17,171 nucleotides of DNA from Methanomassiliicoccales archaeon (lineage in GTDB: Archaea; Thermoplasmatota; Thermoplasmata; Sysuiplasmatales; Sysuiplasmataceae), in contig DAHXLZ010000248.1 of the NCBI GenBank assembly GCA_027365715.1, positions 1 to 17,171 of the forward strand, written 5' to 3'. Position 1 is the stretch's first letter; every line of letters starts with the position of its first letter. Below the pieces are notes generated by a model. The model was not told the DNA's origin, did not search any database, and saw only the letters and a program-made list of their open reading frames with translations. The position numbers were made by a program, and so were the translations under genes. Below, in pieces: positions 6,484-12,778 of the stretch.

Positions 6484-7899
6484 ATGGAGGTTTTTCAATT
6501 GTCGTCCTGGAAGAAGCATGTTTCCGAGCACACGGAAGACGAGGTGATGAAGCAGTTAAATTCGCTCCCTGTCGACATCAGGTACAGGGCGGAGGACAGG
6601 CTGCATGTAGCTTTCCACCGGGAAAGGCACACGCGTCTTTCAAGACTGGAACTCTTTTTCATGTTAATCGGCCCGGGCATACTGGTGATGATTGCAGACA
6701 ACGATGCCGGGGGCGTGATCACCTATGCGCAGACAGGCGCCATTTTTGGCATCGGTTTTTTCATTCCGTTCATGCTGCTAATGCTTCCCGTGGCCTACTT
6801 CGTCCAGGAAATGACTGTGAGACTGGGGGCAGTCACTCACAGGGGACACGCCGAACTCATATGGAAACATTATGGCAAATTCTGGGGTTCCTTCTCTCTG
6901 GGGGATCTGGTTATTGCAAACTTCCTGACGCTTATCACAGAATTTATCGGCATAACTGTGGGACTGTCTATATTCGGTGTGCCCCGTATATTCTCAGCCG
7001 CCGTCTTCGTCTGCATCGTGATTGCGATACAGCTCTTCCTGCGTTACTTTACCTGGGAGCGGGTTTCGCTGTTTATAGCCGTTTTCAACCTTGTTTTCAT
7101 TCCACTGCTGCTGTTTCTGCCGCATCCTGCGTGGAGTCAGGTCGCCGCCAGCTTCGCGACATGGAGAATAAACGGCGGCGTGAGTTCCCTTTTCATTTAC
7201 GTCCTTCTTGCCAACCTGGGCACAACCATTGCCCCCTGGATGCTGTTCTTTCAGCAATCCTCTGTCGTGGACAAGGGACTGACGGAAAAAGACATAAAAT
7301 TCGGACAGCGGGACACGCTTATAGGCTCAGCAGTTATGGTCGCGGTGGCCATTGCAATCATTATGCTCACCGGAATGACCGTTTACGGCTCAGCCGTCAG
7401 GGGCACGCCCGGCATAGACAACATACTGCTGAGCTTTGAAGCAAGGGTGGGAGTGTTCCCGATGGAGCTTTTCGCAGCGGGACTCATAGAGGCGGGCTTT
7501 ATTGCCGCAATTGCGATTTCAGCCAGCACATCATGGGCAATGAGCGAAGCATTCGGCTGGAAGAAGAGTATAAACCTTCCGGCACGCGACGGCGTCATGT
7601 TCTACCTGCCAAGTTTTGCGTCGCTTGCGGTAGCAGCATCTGTAACACTTATTCCCGGCGCTCCGCTCGGTTATCTTAACCTGACGGTGCAGGTCATAGC
7701 CACAATCTTCATGCCGGCAGCCATGCTGTTTCTTCTGCTGCTCCTCAATGACAAGGGGATAATGGGAGACCACACCAACAAACGATGGCAGAATGCAATC
7801 GGTTTTTCAATAATAGGATTCCTGATACTGATGAATGCACTTTACGGTCTGTCGATTGCGCTTCCTGCCCTGTTCAACCACATCGTGGGGTGGCTGTGA
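6484..7899 (+). CDS. NRAMP-family divalent metal transporter, NRAMP-related (NRMT-like) subgroup
   Basis: A 471-residue polytopic membrane protein (about 11 hydrophobic segments) after a charged cytoplasmic N-terminus of about 57 residues. The fold is NRAMP, but the two metal-site motifs differ from classical Mn/Fe transporters: the TM1 DPGN motif reads DNDAGG at residues 72-77 (in GPGILVMIADNDAGG), and the TM6 MPH motif reads APW at 250-252 (in GTTIAPWMLFFQQ). Loss of the TM6 metal-binding Met is a feature of the NRAMP-related magnesium transporters, so Mg2+ (or Mn2+) uptake is more likely than Fe2+. ATG 6484 overlaps a GGAGG sequence at 6487-6491 placed eight bases before an in-frame TTG at 6499, which could be the true start. 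A small membrane protein gene follows 15 bases later. Confidence 0.88.
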   Translation: MEVFQLSSWKKHVSEHTEDEVMKQLNSLPVDIRYRAEDRLHVAFHRERHTRLSRLELFFMLIGPGILVMIADNDAGGVITYAQTGAIFGIGFFIPFMLLMLPVAYFVQEMTVRLGAVTHRGHAELIWKHYGKFWGSFSLGDLVIANFLTLITEFIGITVGLSIFGVPRIFSAAVFVCIVIAIQLFLRYFTWERVSLFIAVFNLVFIPLLLFLPHPAWSQVAASFATWRINGGVSSLFIYVLLANLGTTIAPWMLFFQQSSVVDKGLTEKDIKFGQRDTLIGSAVMVAVAIAIIMLTGMTVYGSAVRGTPGIDNILLSFEARVGVFPMELFAAGLIEAGFIAAIAISASTSWAMSEAFGWKKSINLPARDGVMFYLPSFASLAVAASVTLIPGAPLGYLNLTVQVIATIFMPAAMLFLLLLLNDKGIMGDHTNKRWQNAIGFSIIGFLILMNALYGLSIALPALFNHIVGWL

Positions 7900-7914
7900 A
7901 TGGAGATGGTGTGA

Positions 7915-8124
7915 ATGACGCCGGGGGACACTGAATCGAGGATAGAGGATGAAGATTATTTCCGGAGATTTATGGCGGAGGAGGGACTTGAAGATTATGC
8001 AAAAATCCCTGTGGAAAGGATTGTTTTCAGCAGACGGACAAGAATGGCGTTCTGGTTTCTGAGGCTCTACATCATACTTATGGTTATACTGGTGATAATC
8101 GGTTTTTCACATATTGTCCAATGA
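7915..8124 (+). CDS. Small single-helix membrane protein
   Basis: A 69-residue protein of unknown function. The first 45 residues are acidic to mixed (ESRIEDEDYFRRFMAEEGLEDY). They are followed by an RRTR stop-transfer-like stretch and one strongly hydrophobic helix (about residues 46-66, WFLRLYIILMVILVIIGF), so the N-terminus probably lies in the cytoplasm. A purine-rich GGAGATGG sits before the ATG. It begins 15 bases after the metal transporter stop, so co-transcription and a role as an accessory subunit or regulator of that transporter are reasonable inferences. No family was recognised. Confidence 0.65.
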   Translation: MTPGDTESRIEDEDYFRRFMAEEGLEDYAKIPVERIVFSRRTRMAFWFLRLYIILMVILVIIGFSHIVQ

Positions 8125-8502
8125 TAATCGTATCTGTAATGAAACCCGATGAAACTCTGCGCACCGATGAGGACGATCCGGCGACACGGCAAAATGCGGC
8201 ATGTATGTTACATTGCTCTTGCACATGAAGAGGTTCCACCGCGTGCAAAGACGGCATGCCGGGGCCCGTGCCTGAGATTAGGAAACGGGCTCGAATAAAT
8301 CTCCCTCTGTCCAAGCCCCGGCTGCGCAATACCGATTCTGTTGCGTTACGTCAGACTGGCAATGCGCATTATGGAATTGGGAAATTTTGCCTGCGGAACT
8401 GAAAATGTTCGGACAGTTCCGGATATGTGTCACGGTTAACATTTTTCAGAAACCCTGTTTTCGTCTGCTCGTGTTGCTGCATGAATTGAAACTCGCTTCT
8501 AT
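8125..8502. other. Intergenic region, no gene seen
   Basis: These 378 bases lie between the transporter operon and the convergent integrase relic. Contents are a 10-bp palindrome CGGCATGCCG (8252-8261) directly followed by GGGCCC (8262-8267), and otherwise no clear ORF, RNA or repeat. If the neighbouring tyrosine recombinase integrated an element, an attachment site could lie here, but no matching direct repeat was found by eye. Confidence 0.35.
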
Positions 8503-9317
8503 CTACCGTGCAACATCTTCTCCCGAAAGATGCGTGTATCGTTTGGTGGTGCTGATTGTTGCATGCCCGAGATGTATCCGGACAGCCCTCAGACTCACAC
8601 GGTTCTTTATCAGCCGGGTAGCACACCACTGTCTCAGTGCGTGCGGATGCATTTTTCCAATACCGCAATCGCAGCTGATTTTTCTTATCACGTTTCTTAT
8701 GCAGTGGCAGGAAAGCCTGCCGTTCCTTGAAGTGAATAACGGGCTTTCCATCTTCAAATCGGCACTTTTCAGATATTCTTCGATGTCATCCATGACGAAA
8801 TCGGGCATTGCAACGATCCTGTCCGCTTCCATCTTCTCGCTCTCGACATGCAGTCTGCCGTTCTGATAGTCCCTCACCTTCAGTCGGGACATCTCGCCAA
8901 CTCTCTCAGTCCGCAGAATGCAAGTGTCTCTATCATCGCCCTGTTTCTCAATCCTTTCAGGCTGCCGTCATTGAGCTTCTCTGAATTTATCATCCGCCAG
9001 ACTTCTTCGTCGGTCGGCATCCAGGGTTCGCTGCTCCGCTTCATCCTGAGCATCGGAACCCGCACATCTGATTTTCTGAAGGAGAGCCATGCCCTGATAT
9101 CCTTCATTTCATTGTTTATTGTCCCTTCGCACTTTCCCTTCTTTCTTTCAGTTTCGACATAAGACCATAATTTTTCGGCAGAAATGTTGTATGTATCGAA
9201 TCTTTTCGCAAGCGATTTCACAGTTACATTCATTCTGACGGCAGTGGATGGAGAATATTTTCCGCTGCCTATCGCCCACGTCCTTAAATTGGACAGTTTT
9301 TCCCGACTTGGTCTCAT
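8503..9317 (-). pseudogene. Tyrosine recombinase (XerA/phage-integrase family), broken by a frameshift
   Basis: Two overlapping minus-strand frames (9317->8880 and 8892->8503) together make one integrase of about 270 residues. The first holds the SAM-like core-binding domain (TVKSLAKRF ... TINNEMKDIRAWL) and the start of the catalytic domain through NRAMIETLAFCGLR with the first catalytic Arg. The second resumes as GEMSRLKVRDYQNGRL and has a basic beta-hairpin (SEKMEADR), HPHALRQW (His and second Arg), IHLGHATI and the nucleophile Tyr in KRYTH. All catalytic residues survive. The break lies in a GA repeat (plus strand CTCTCT at 8901-8906): removing two bases gives the family-typical CGLRVGEMSRLKV. 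It is either an inactivated gene or a sequencing error. Confidence 0.88.
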
Positions 9318-9418
9318 ATCCGATCCCGTGCATTGTATTCGAAGAAGGAGTCACACGCCGCCAATCTGATGATTGTGGCTGCTGTAACCCTGCTTGATTG
9401 TATTTCGCTACGACCTGC

Positions 9419-9428
9419 TTATTTAAAC
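9419..9428 (-). promoter_or_regulatory. TATA-like box upstream of the integrase relic
   Basis: Minus-strand GTTTAAATAAG is a strong archaeal TATA match about 100 bases before the integrase ATG at 9317, predicting a start near 9395 and a leader of about 78 bases. The sequence is nearly symmetrical and could also act on the plus strand, where only a 25-codon ORF follows. Between 9318 and 9587 nothing else gene-like was seen. Confidence 0.4.
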
Positions 9429-9568
9429 TCCAGTTGAGGGGTGGCCGAATGCCATATGCACTGCCGATATGTGCCAGCCGCAGCCTCGCGCTCCCTTTGG
9501 AATTCACATTTCCGGGGAAGCATTGAGGACCGCAGAAAGAACTCGCTGCGCCAGGTTAGGCACCGGTA

Positions 9569-9588
9569 ACAGTCAGCGAGATGACTGT
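9569..9588 (-). terminator. Short inverted repeat at the 3' end of the uncharacterised gene pair
   Basis: ACAGTCA (9569-9575) and TGACTGT (9582-9588) form a perfect 7-bp stem around a six-base loop, overlapping the last base of the stop codon of the minus-strand gene. It could act as a 3' processing or stabilising hairpin. No T-run follows, so a classical terminator is not shown. Confidence 0.3.
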
Positions 9589-10568
9589 CAATCCGAACGG
9601 CGCTCGAAATAATCTGTCAGTTCCTTCACCAGTTTCAACCCATGGAATCGAAAAATATCCTCAACGAGCCCGGTCAGCACCCTGAAGCGCGACTGAACAA
9701 TGCTGCTGACTTCGACACTGCCGCGTGCAAAGTTGATCGTTCCGAGTCTTGTTCCGACCTTCACTTTTGACCCGTCGAGTCTAAAGCAGTAGGCGGTGGC
9801 AGAAAGCACTTCCTCCCGGGGCATTTCGTTCCGCTCAAACCGGACTGCATGGAGCACGCCGAAATATTCTATTGCCCTTCTGTCCTGATATGAGAGCAGC
9901 CAGTTCCAGGCAGCCGAACTTTCTTCGATCTGGTAGACTCTCATGAAAGGGACAACGACGACGTCCTTCAACGAAGTTCCGCGGAGGAACGGGCTCTGCT
10001 CCTTGCGATCCCGACTGCCTATTATTCCATGCCCTCCGGCCGCATTCCTTCCAGCCTCCTCCAGTTTTGTTCTCGTGCCAGGCTTCTCTATCTCTATCAT
10101 AATGCTGTTGATGACGCCGGCCATGCCCTTATTCTCGTTCCAGTCCGAAATGATTCGCTGGATCACGACATTGCTGAAATAGAGATTGTCTTCCCTGAGA
10201 ACCTCGATGTCCCGTTCGCTCAGTTTTTCATTCGGTTCGGGCTGAATCAAACGCAGCCATTCCGGCATCTCAAGAGAGGATCGCCGGGCGGGAGTCCTGC
10301 CCTCCTCGTCCGCAGGTGAGAAATAGTCGAGGTAAATTCTGACTGCTTCAGCAAGCTTGTTCATCCTGTCCTGGGGAACAGATTCCAATCCCTCGATAAT
10401 CTGCGTGTCGGCGATCAGCGTGCGATTGCCGTCCTTGTCGTCACCATCTGCGATGCCGGCTGGAAGACCCCTGTCGTTATTCATAAGTCGGAGCACCTTC
10501 TCTTCTGCAACGTGCAAGAATCGGCGGCAATCCTGAATTGTACGGCTGTCTGTTCCATCAATTTTCAC
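9588..10568 (-). CDS. Uncharacterised protein, second gene of an unknown pair
   Basis: A 326-residue soluble protein in which I recognise no family. An N-terminal helical part (about residues 8-85) contains DSRTIQDCRRFLHVAEEKVLRL. A charged linker with EEGRTPARRS follows, then EMPEWLRLIQPEPNEKLSERD. A mixed alpha/beta C-terminal half contains DVVVVPFMRVYQIEESSAAWNWLLSYQDRR (about 204-233) and LGTINFARGSVEVSSIVQSRFRVLTGLVEDIFRFHG near the end. No nucleotide-binding loop, signal peptide, membrane helix or cysteine cluster is visible. The GTG start at 10568 is one base after the TGA of the TPR-like gene, so the two are translationally coupled and probably act together. Function unknown. Confidence 0.8.
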   Translation of the reverse strand: MKIDGTDSRTIQDCRRFLHVAEEKVLRLMNNDRGLPAGIADGDDKDGNRTLIADTQIIEGLESVPQDRMNKLAEAVRIYLDYFSPADEEGRTPARRSSLEMPEWLRLIQPEPNEKLSERDIEVLREDNLYFSNVVIQRIISDWNENKGMAGVINSIMIEIEKPGTRTKLEEAGRNAAGGHGIIGSRDRKEQSPFLRGTSLKDVVVVPFMRVYQIEESSAAWNWLLSYQDRRAIEYFGVLHAVRFERNEMPREEVLSATAYCFRLDGSKVKVGTRLGTINFARGSVEVSSIVQSRFRVLTGLVEDIFRFHGLKLVKELTDYFERRSD

Positions 10569-10569
10569 C

Positions 10570-11712
10570 TCATTTACGGCGGGGCAGCATTTCCCTGAAC
10601 TTCTGTTCGACAGAAAGTTCGCTTATGTCTTCGATCCTTTTGCCCCCTTTAATCTCTCCGGCAATTCGAGTCACAAGATTATTCATGTATTCCTTAAATT
10701 CAATGTCAAACGGGCAGTTTCCCAGACCGTTTGCTGCGTAGACGGATTCTGAATGGCTGCATCTGCCGCATCTGTTATCCAAGTAACGGCTGCACTGCTG
10801 CAATTCGAACCCCGGACTCAGCTGTTCCAGCACATCAGTCAGGTTCTCTGCCTTCCATTCGAATGCATCTGTGTCCGCGGGAAGGTCAGATGAATCCGAT
10901 TCTATGGCTGTGATTACATTTCTGCAATCCTCGTCATTCATGATTCTTTCCACATAAGGGCTGGCGTGGATGTTCTTAATGCTCTCCTGCAGCATGCCAG
11001 ATTTCTCAATACCTGATTGCAGAACTTCCCGAACTGCCTTTCCGCCGAAAATCACGAATCTCAGGAGGGAACCGTAGGAGGGCGGCTCACTGAACAGACT
11101 TTCAATCTTCTCTTCCCCTTTCAAGACGCTCTTGAAGATGCTTCTCATCTCGCTGCCCGGCGGCATCAATGCAACTGCTGTTCTGAGTGCCCTGAGAGAC
11201 TTTTTTTCTTGTCCGCTCCAATAGAAAGTTCTTGCCTGCTCTATGTAATTGCGCGGATCAGTGCGGTCAAGGCTTATTGCCATATTAAGGTGTGTGAGCG
11301 CATCATTGTATTTTCCCGGAATCCGCAGAATCTCAGCATATAAATTGTGAAAGCGGGCGGCAAGTTGCGGATTATGTGCGATTTTCATGATGGCACTATC
11401 AAGCAGGTCCATAGCCTCAGCGTATCTTTCATTCACTGCCAGCAGCCGTGTGAATAAGACAGCGGGCCAGTAAAATGTCTGATCTACGGAAAGGACGCGC
11501 GTGAAGAGATATTCTGACGCTTTCATGTGGTAAAGGAGTATGCCTTCGATGCTCTCTTCGTCAATATTGGGGTCTATTGCAAGATTTATGAACTCGGCCA
11601 GATCAACGTTGGCGGGGTTGTCTGATAATATGCTTCTCAATCTTCCAAGTCTGTAGCTTGTGAAGTTCGTATCTTCTATCATTTTTTCATTCTCTGCCCT
11701 GCAATCAAACAT
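10570..11712 (-). CDS. TPR-like protein with C-terminal cysteine cluster, first gene of an unknown pair
   Basis: A 380-residue soluble protein. Residues of about 60-190 are helical repeats resembling tetratricopeptide units (for example QLAARFHNLYAEILRIPGKYNDALTHLNMAISLD and the following YIEQARTFYWSGQEKKSLRALRTAVALMPPG), a typical protein-interaction scaffold. The C-terminal part carries a cluster Cys-x7-Cys-x2-Cys-x14-Cys (CSRYLDNRCGRC ... GNC) that could bind zinc or an iron-sulfur cluster. ATG 11712 is used; a second in-frame ATG is ten codons later. A TTTAAC sequence 13-18 bases upstream is too close to be a standard TATA box for ATG 11712. It directly precedes the uncharacterised 326-residue gene. 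The IS701-derived insertion lies just upstream and may supply or disrupt its promoter. Function unknown. Confidence 0.8.
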   Translation of the reverse strand: MFDCRAENEKMIEDTNFTSYRLGRLRSILSDNPANVDLAEFINLAIDPNIDEESIEGILLYHMKASEYLFTRVLSVDQTFYWPAVLFTRLLAVNERYAEAMDLLDSAIMKIAHNPQLAARFHNLYAEILRIPGKYNDALTHLNMAISLDRTDPRNYIEQARTFYWSGQEKKSLRALRTAVALMPPGSEMRSIFKSVLKGEEKIESLFSEPPSYGSLLRFVIFGGKAVREVLQSGIEKSGMLQESIKNIHASPYVERIMNDEDCRNVITAIESDSSDLPADTDAFEWKAENLTDVLEQLSPGFELQQCSRYLDNRCGRCSHSESVYAANGLGNCPFDIEFKEYMNNLVTRIAGEIKGGKRIEDISELSVEQKFREMLPRRK

Positions 11713-11752
11713 GCATTTGTCAATGTTAAAGTCTATGCGCCCCCAGTTCTAA

Positions 11753-11767
11753 CACTACTTCCGGACT
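11753..11767 (+). repeat. Left terminal inverted repeat of the IS701-type element
   Basis: CACTACTTCCGGACT, identical to the reverse complement of 12189-12203. Confidence 0.9.
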
Positions 11768-11822
11768 CCCGTGAAAACCTTCCGAGCCCTGTGATTTATT
11801 CTTCCTGTTCATCTTTAATTGA

Positions 11823-12182
11823 GCCAATACTGACTTCCTCCTTCAATTTATCGATGACTGCCGTCTTTGCGCAGAGCAGTTCCATCGAGATGCAAAACAG
11901 CCGCTCGGCCCCGACAGCTTCGAGGGAAGGTCGTGGAAGGGGTGGCACCACCACATATCGATGGTGACGCTCGCATTCGCATTCCTGTCTCTGCTGAGGG
12001 CGGAAGCACAGAACAGCGGCGACAGGCTGCCCTCGCTCCGTCAGGTAGCGAGAGCGGCCGTTCTCGAAGTGGCTACCCGGGAACTGATTATGGAACGTAG
12101 AAAGTTGGAGAAATACAGGCGGGACAGCACGAGAGCAAAATATGAGGCGGAGTTCATGCTGAGGAGGTTCAGCGATTGGTAA
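11823..12182 (+). pseudogene. C-terminal fragment of an IS701-family DDE transposase
   Basis: The frame open from 11823 to the TAA at 12182 (119 codons) carries the IS701 hallmark IDDCRLCAEQFHRDAKQPLGPDSFEGRSWKG with WHHHISMVTLAFAFL after it. This region holds the catalytic-domain end (EGRSW.GWHHH) of these transposases. The C-terminus then follows normally (RQVARAAVLE ... RRFSDW). An in-frame TGA at 11820 and lack of the N-terminal and central domains show it is a fragment; it cannot be active alone. Several small alternative start codons exist, but expression is unlikely. Confidence 0.85.
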
Positions 12183-12188
12183 AATTAA

Positions 12189-12203
12189 AGTCCGGAAGTA
12201 GTG
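12189..12203 (+). repeat. Right terminal inverted repeat of the IS701-type element
   Basis: AGTCCGGAAGTAGTG, the exact complement of 11753-11767, followed at once by the CTAA target duplicate. Confidence 0.9.
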
Positions 12204-12584
12204 CTAACTCATTAGCTCGATGTAGATGCCGTCCGGGTCTCGAATATAAACCCACCTGCGCTTCTCCGTCCTGATTTCCTGCACCACAGGATAACCCGCC
12301 CTCGTGCATTCTTCAACCGCCGCGTCTATGTCCCCCACATAGAAAGCGAGGTGGTCAAGCCCTTCGCCCACTGCATACGGAGCGTCAAAGCTGCTTCCTT
12401 CCCTGTAGAAGTTAAGCTCCAGCTGTGGTCCCCCGGGAGAACTGGTCATCGAAACGACTTCGCCATCCGCCTCTTTGATTTTCTGTCTGTCAATTACGCT
12501 CATGCCCAGAACCCGGGTATAGAAACCAATCGACTTTTCAAGATCCTTCACCCGTATTCCGGTGTAAACAAATGCAGCTTTCAT
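12204..12584 (-). CDS. Glyoxalase/VOC-superfamily protein
   Basis: A 126-residue protein of lactoylglutathione-lyase-like length, made of two beta-alpha-beta-beta-beta halves. The N-terminal YTGIRVKDLEKSIGFYTRVLGM and C-terminal RDPDGIYIELMS are classic. Comparing with glyoxalase I metal ligands (His5, Glu56, His74, Glu122 in E. coli), the corresponding residues appear to be Tyr7, Glu56, His78 and Glu123, so the first His is replaced by Tyr. The enzyme may therefore have altered metal binding or a different reaction (epimerase, dioxygenase, resistance or binding protein). Methylmalonyl-CoA epimerase is an alternative but is not clearly indicated. Its stop TAG is part of the CTAA/TTAG target site of the inserted IS701 remnant and is regenerated by it. 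Confidence 0.85.
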   Translation of the reverse strand: MKAAFVYTGIRVKDLEKSIGFYTRVLGMSVIDRQKIKEADGEVVSMTSSPGGPQLELNFYREGSSFDAPYAVGEGLDHLAFYVGDIDAAVEECTRAGYPVVQEIRTEKRRWVYIRDPDGIYIELMS

Positions 12585-12615
12585 TCAAACACCACACCGA
12601 CGGATGTGATCCGGG

Positions 12616-12626
12616 CTTAAAAAAGG
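12616..12626 (-). promoter_or_regulatory. TATA-like box for the VOC gene
   Basis: Minus-strand CCTTTTTTAAG lies about 35-40 bases before the ATG at 12584, predicting a short leader of about 12 bases that includes a GGTGTGGTG purine-rich stretch. Confidence 0.4.
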
Positions 12627-12747
12627 TTCAGTCGTCATCTGACAGTTCATCTGAAAAGCAGGTTTCCGAGACTGCTTTCGTGTTGGCGCCATTCGCACAT
12701 TTTCGATAGCGGTTCTTTGATTTTTCAGACAGGAAGTTCGTGAGCGC

Positions 12748-12755
12748 TATATATG
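12748..12755 (+). promoter_or_regulatory. TATA box for the MFS transporter, leaderless spacing
   Basis: TATATATG is centred about 28 bases before ATG 12779, the expected spacing for a leaderless transcript starting at that codon. It lies inside the coding region if the GTG at 12740 were the start, so it argues for ATG 12779. Confidence 0.6.
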
Positions 12756-12778
12756 AGAAGAGTTTAGAGAGCGGTGGA

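Larger units (their letters stand above)
11749..12207 (+). mobile_element. Internally deleted IS701-family element with intact ends and target duplication
   Basis: Perfect 15-bp terminal inverted repeats, CACTACTTCCGGACT at 11753-11767 and its complement at 12189-12203, enclose 451 bases. Direct CTAA copies flank them at 11749-11752 and 12204-12207. A 4-bp YTAR target duplication is the IS701-family rule, and the inside holds the C-terminal part of an IS701-type transposase. Full elements are about 1.4 kb, so about two thirds has been deleted. It may have moved in already shortened (MITE-like) or been deleted in place. Confidence 0.88.

Noticed and set aside
8249..8285. GC-rich palindromes CGGCATGCCG and GGGCCC as a possible terminator or attachment site
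   Set aside because: No matching direct repeat or extended stem was found; kept only as a note in the intergenic description.
9362..9375. CAATC-TGAT-GATTG inverted repeat near the integrase promoter
   Set aside because: The five-base stem is too short to separate from chance.
9148..9507. 119-codon minus-strand frame overlapping the integrase start
   Set aside because: Out-of-frame shadow of the integrase N-terminal region with no domain features.
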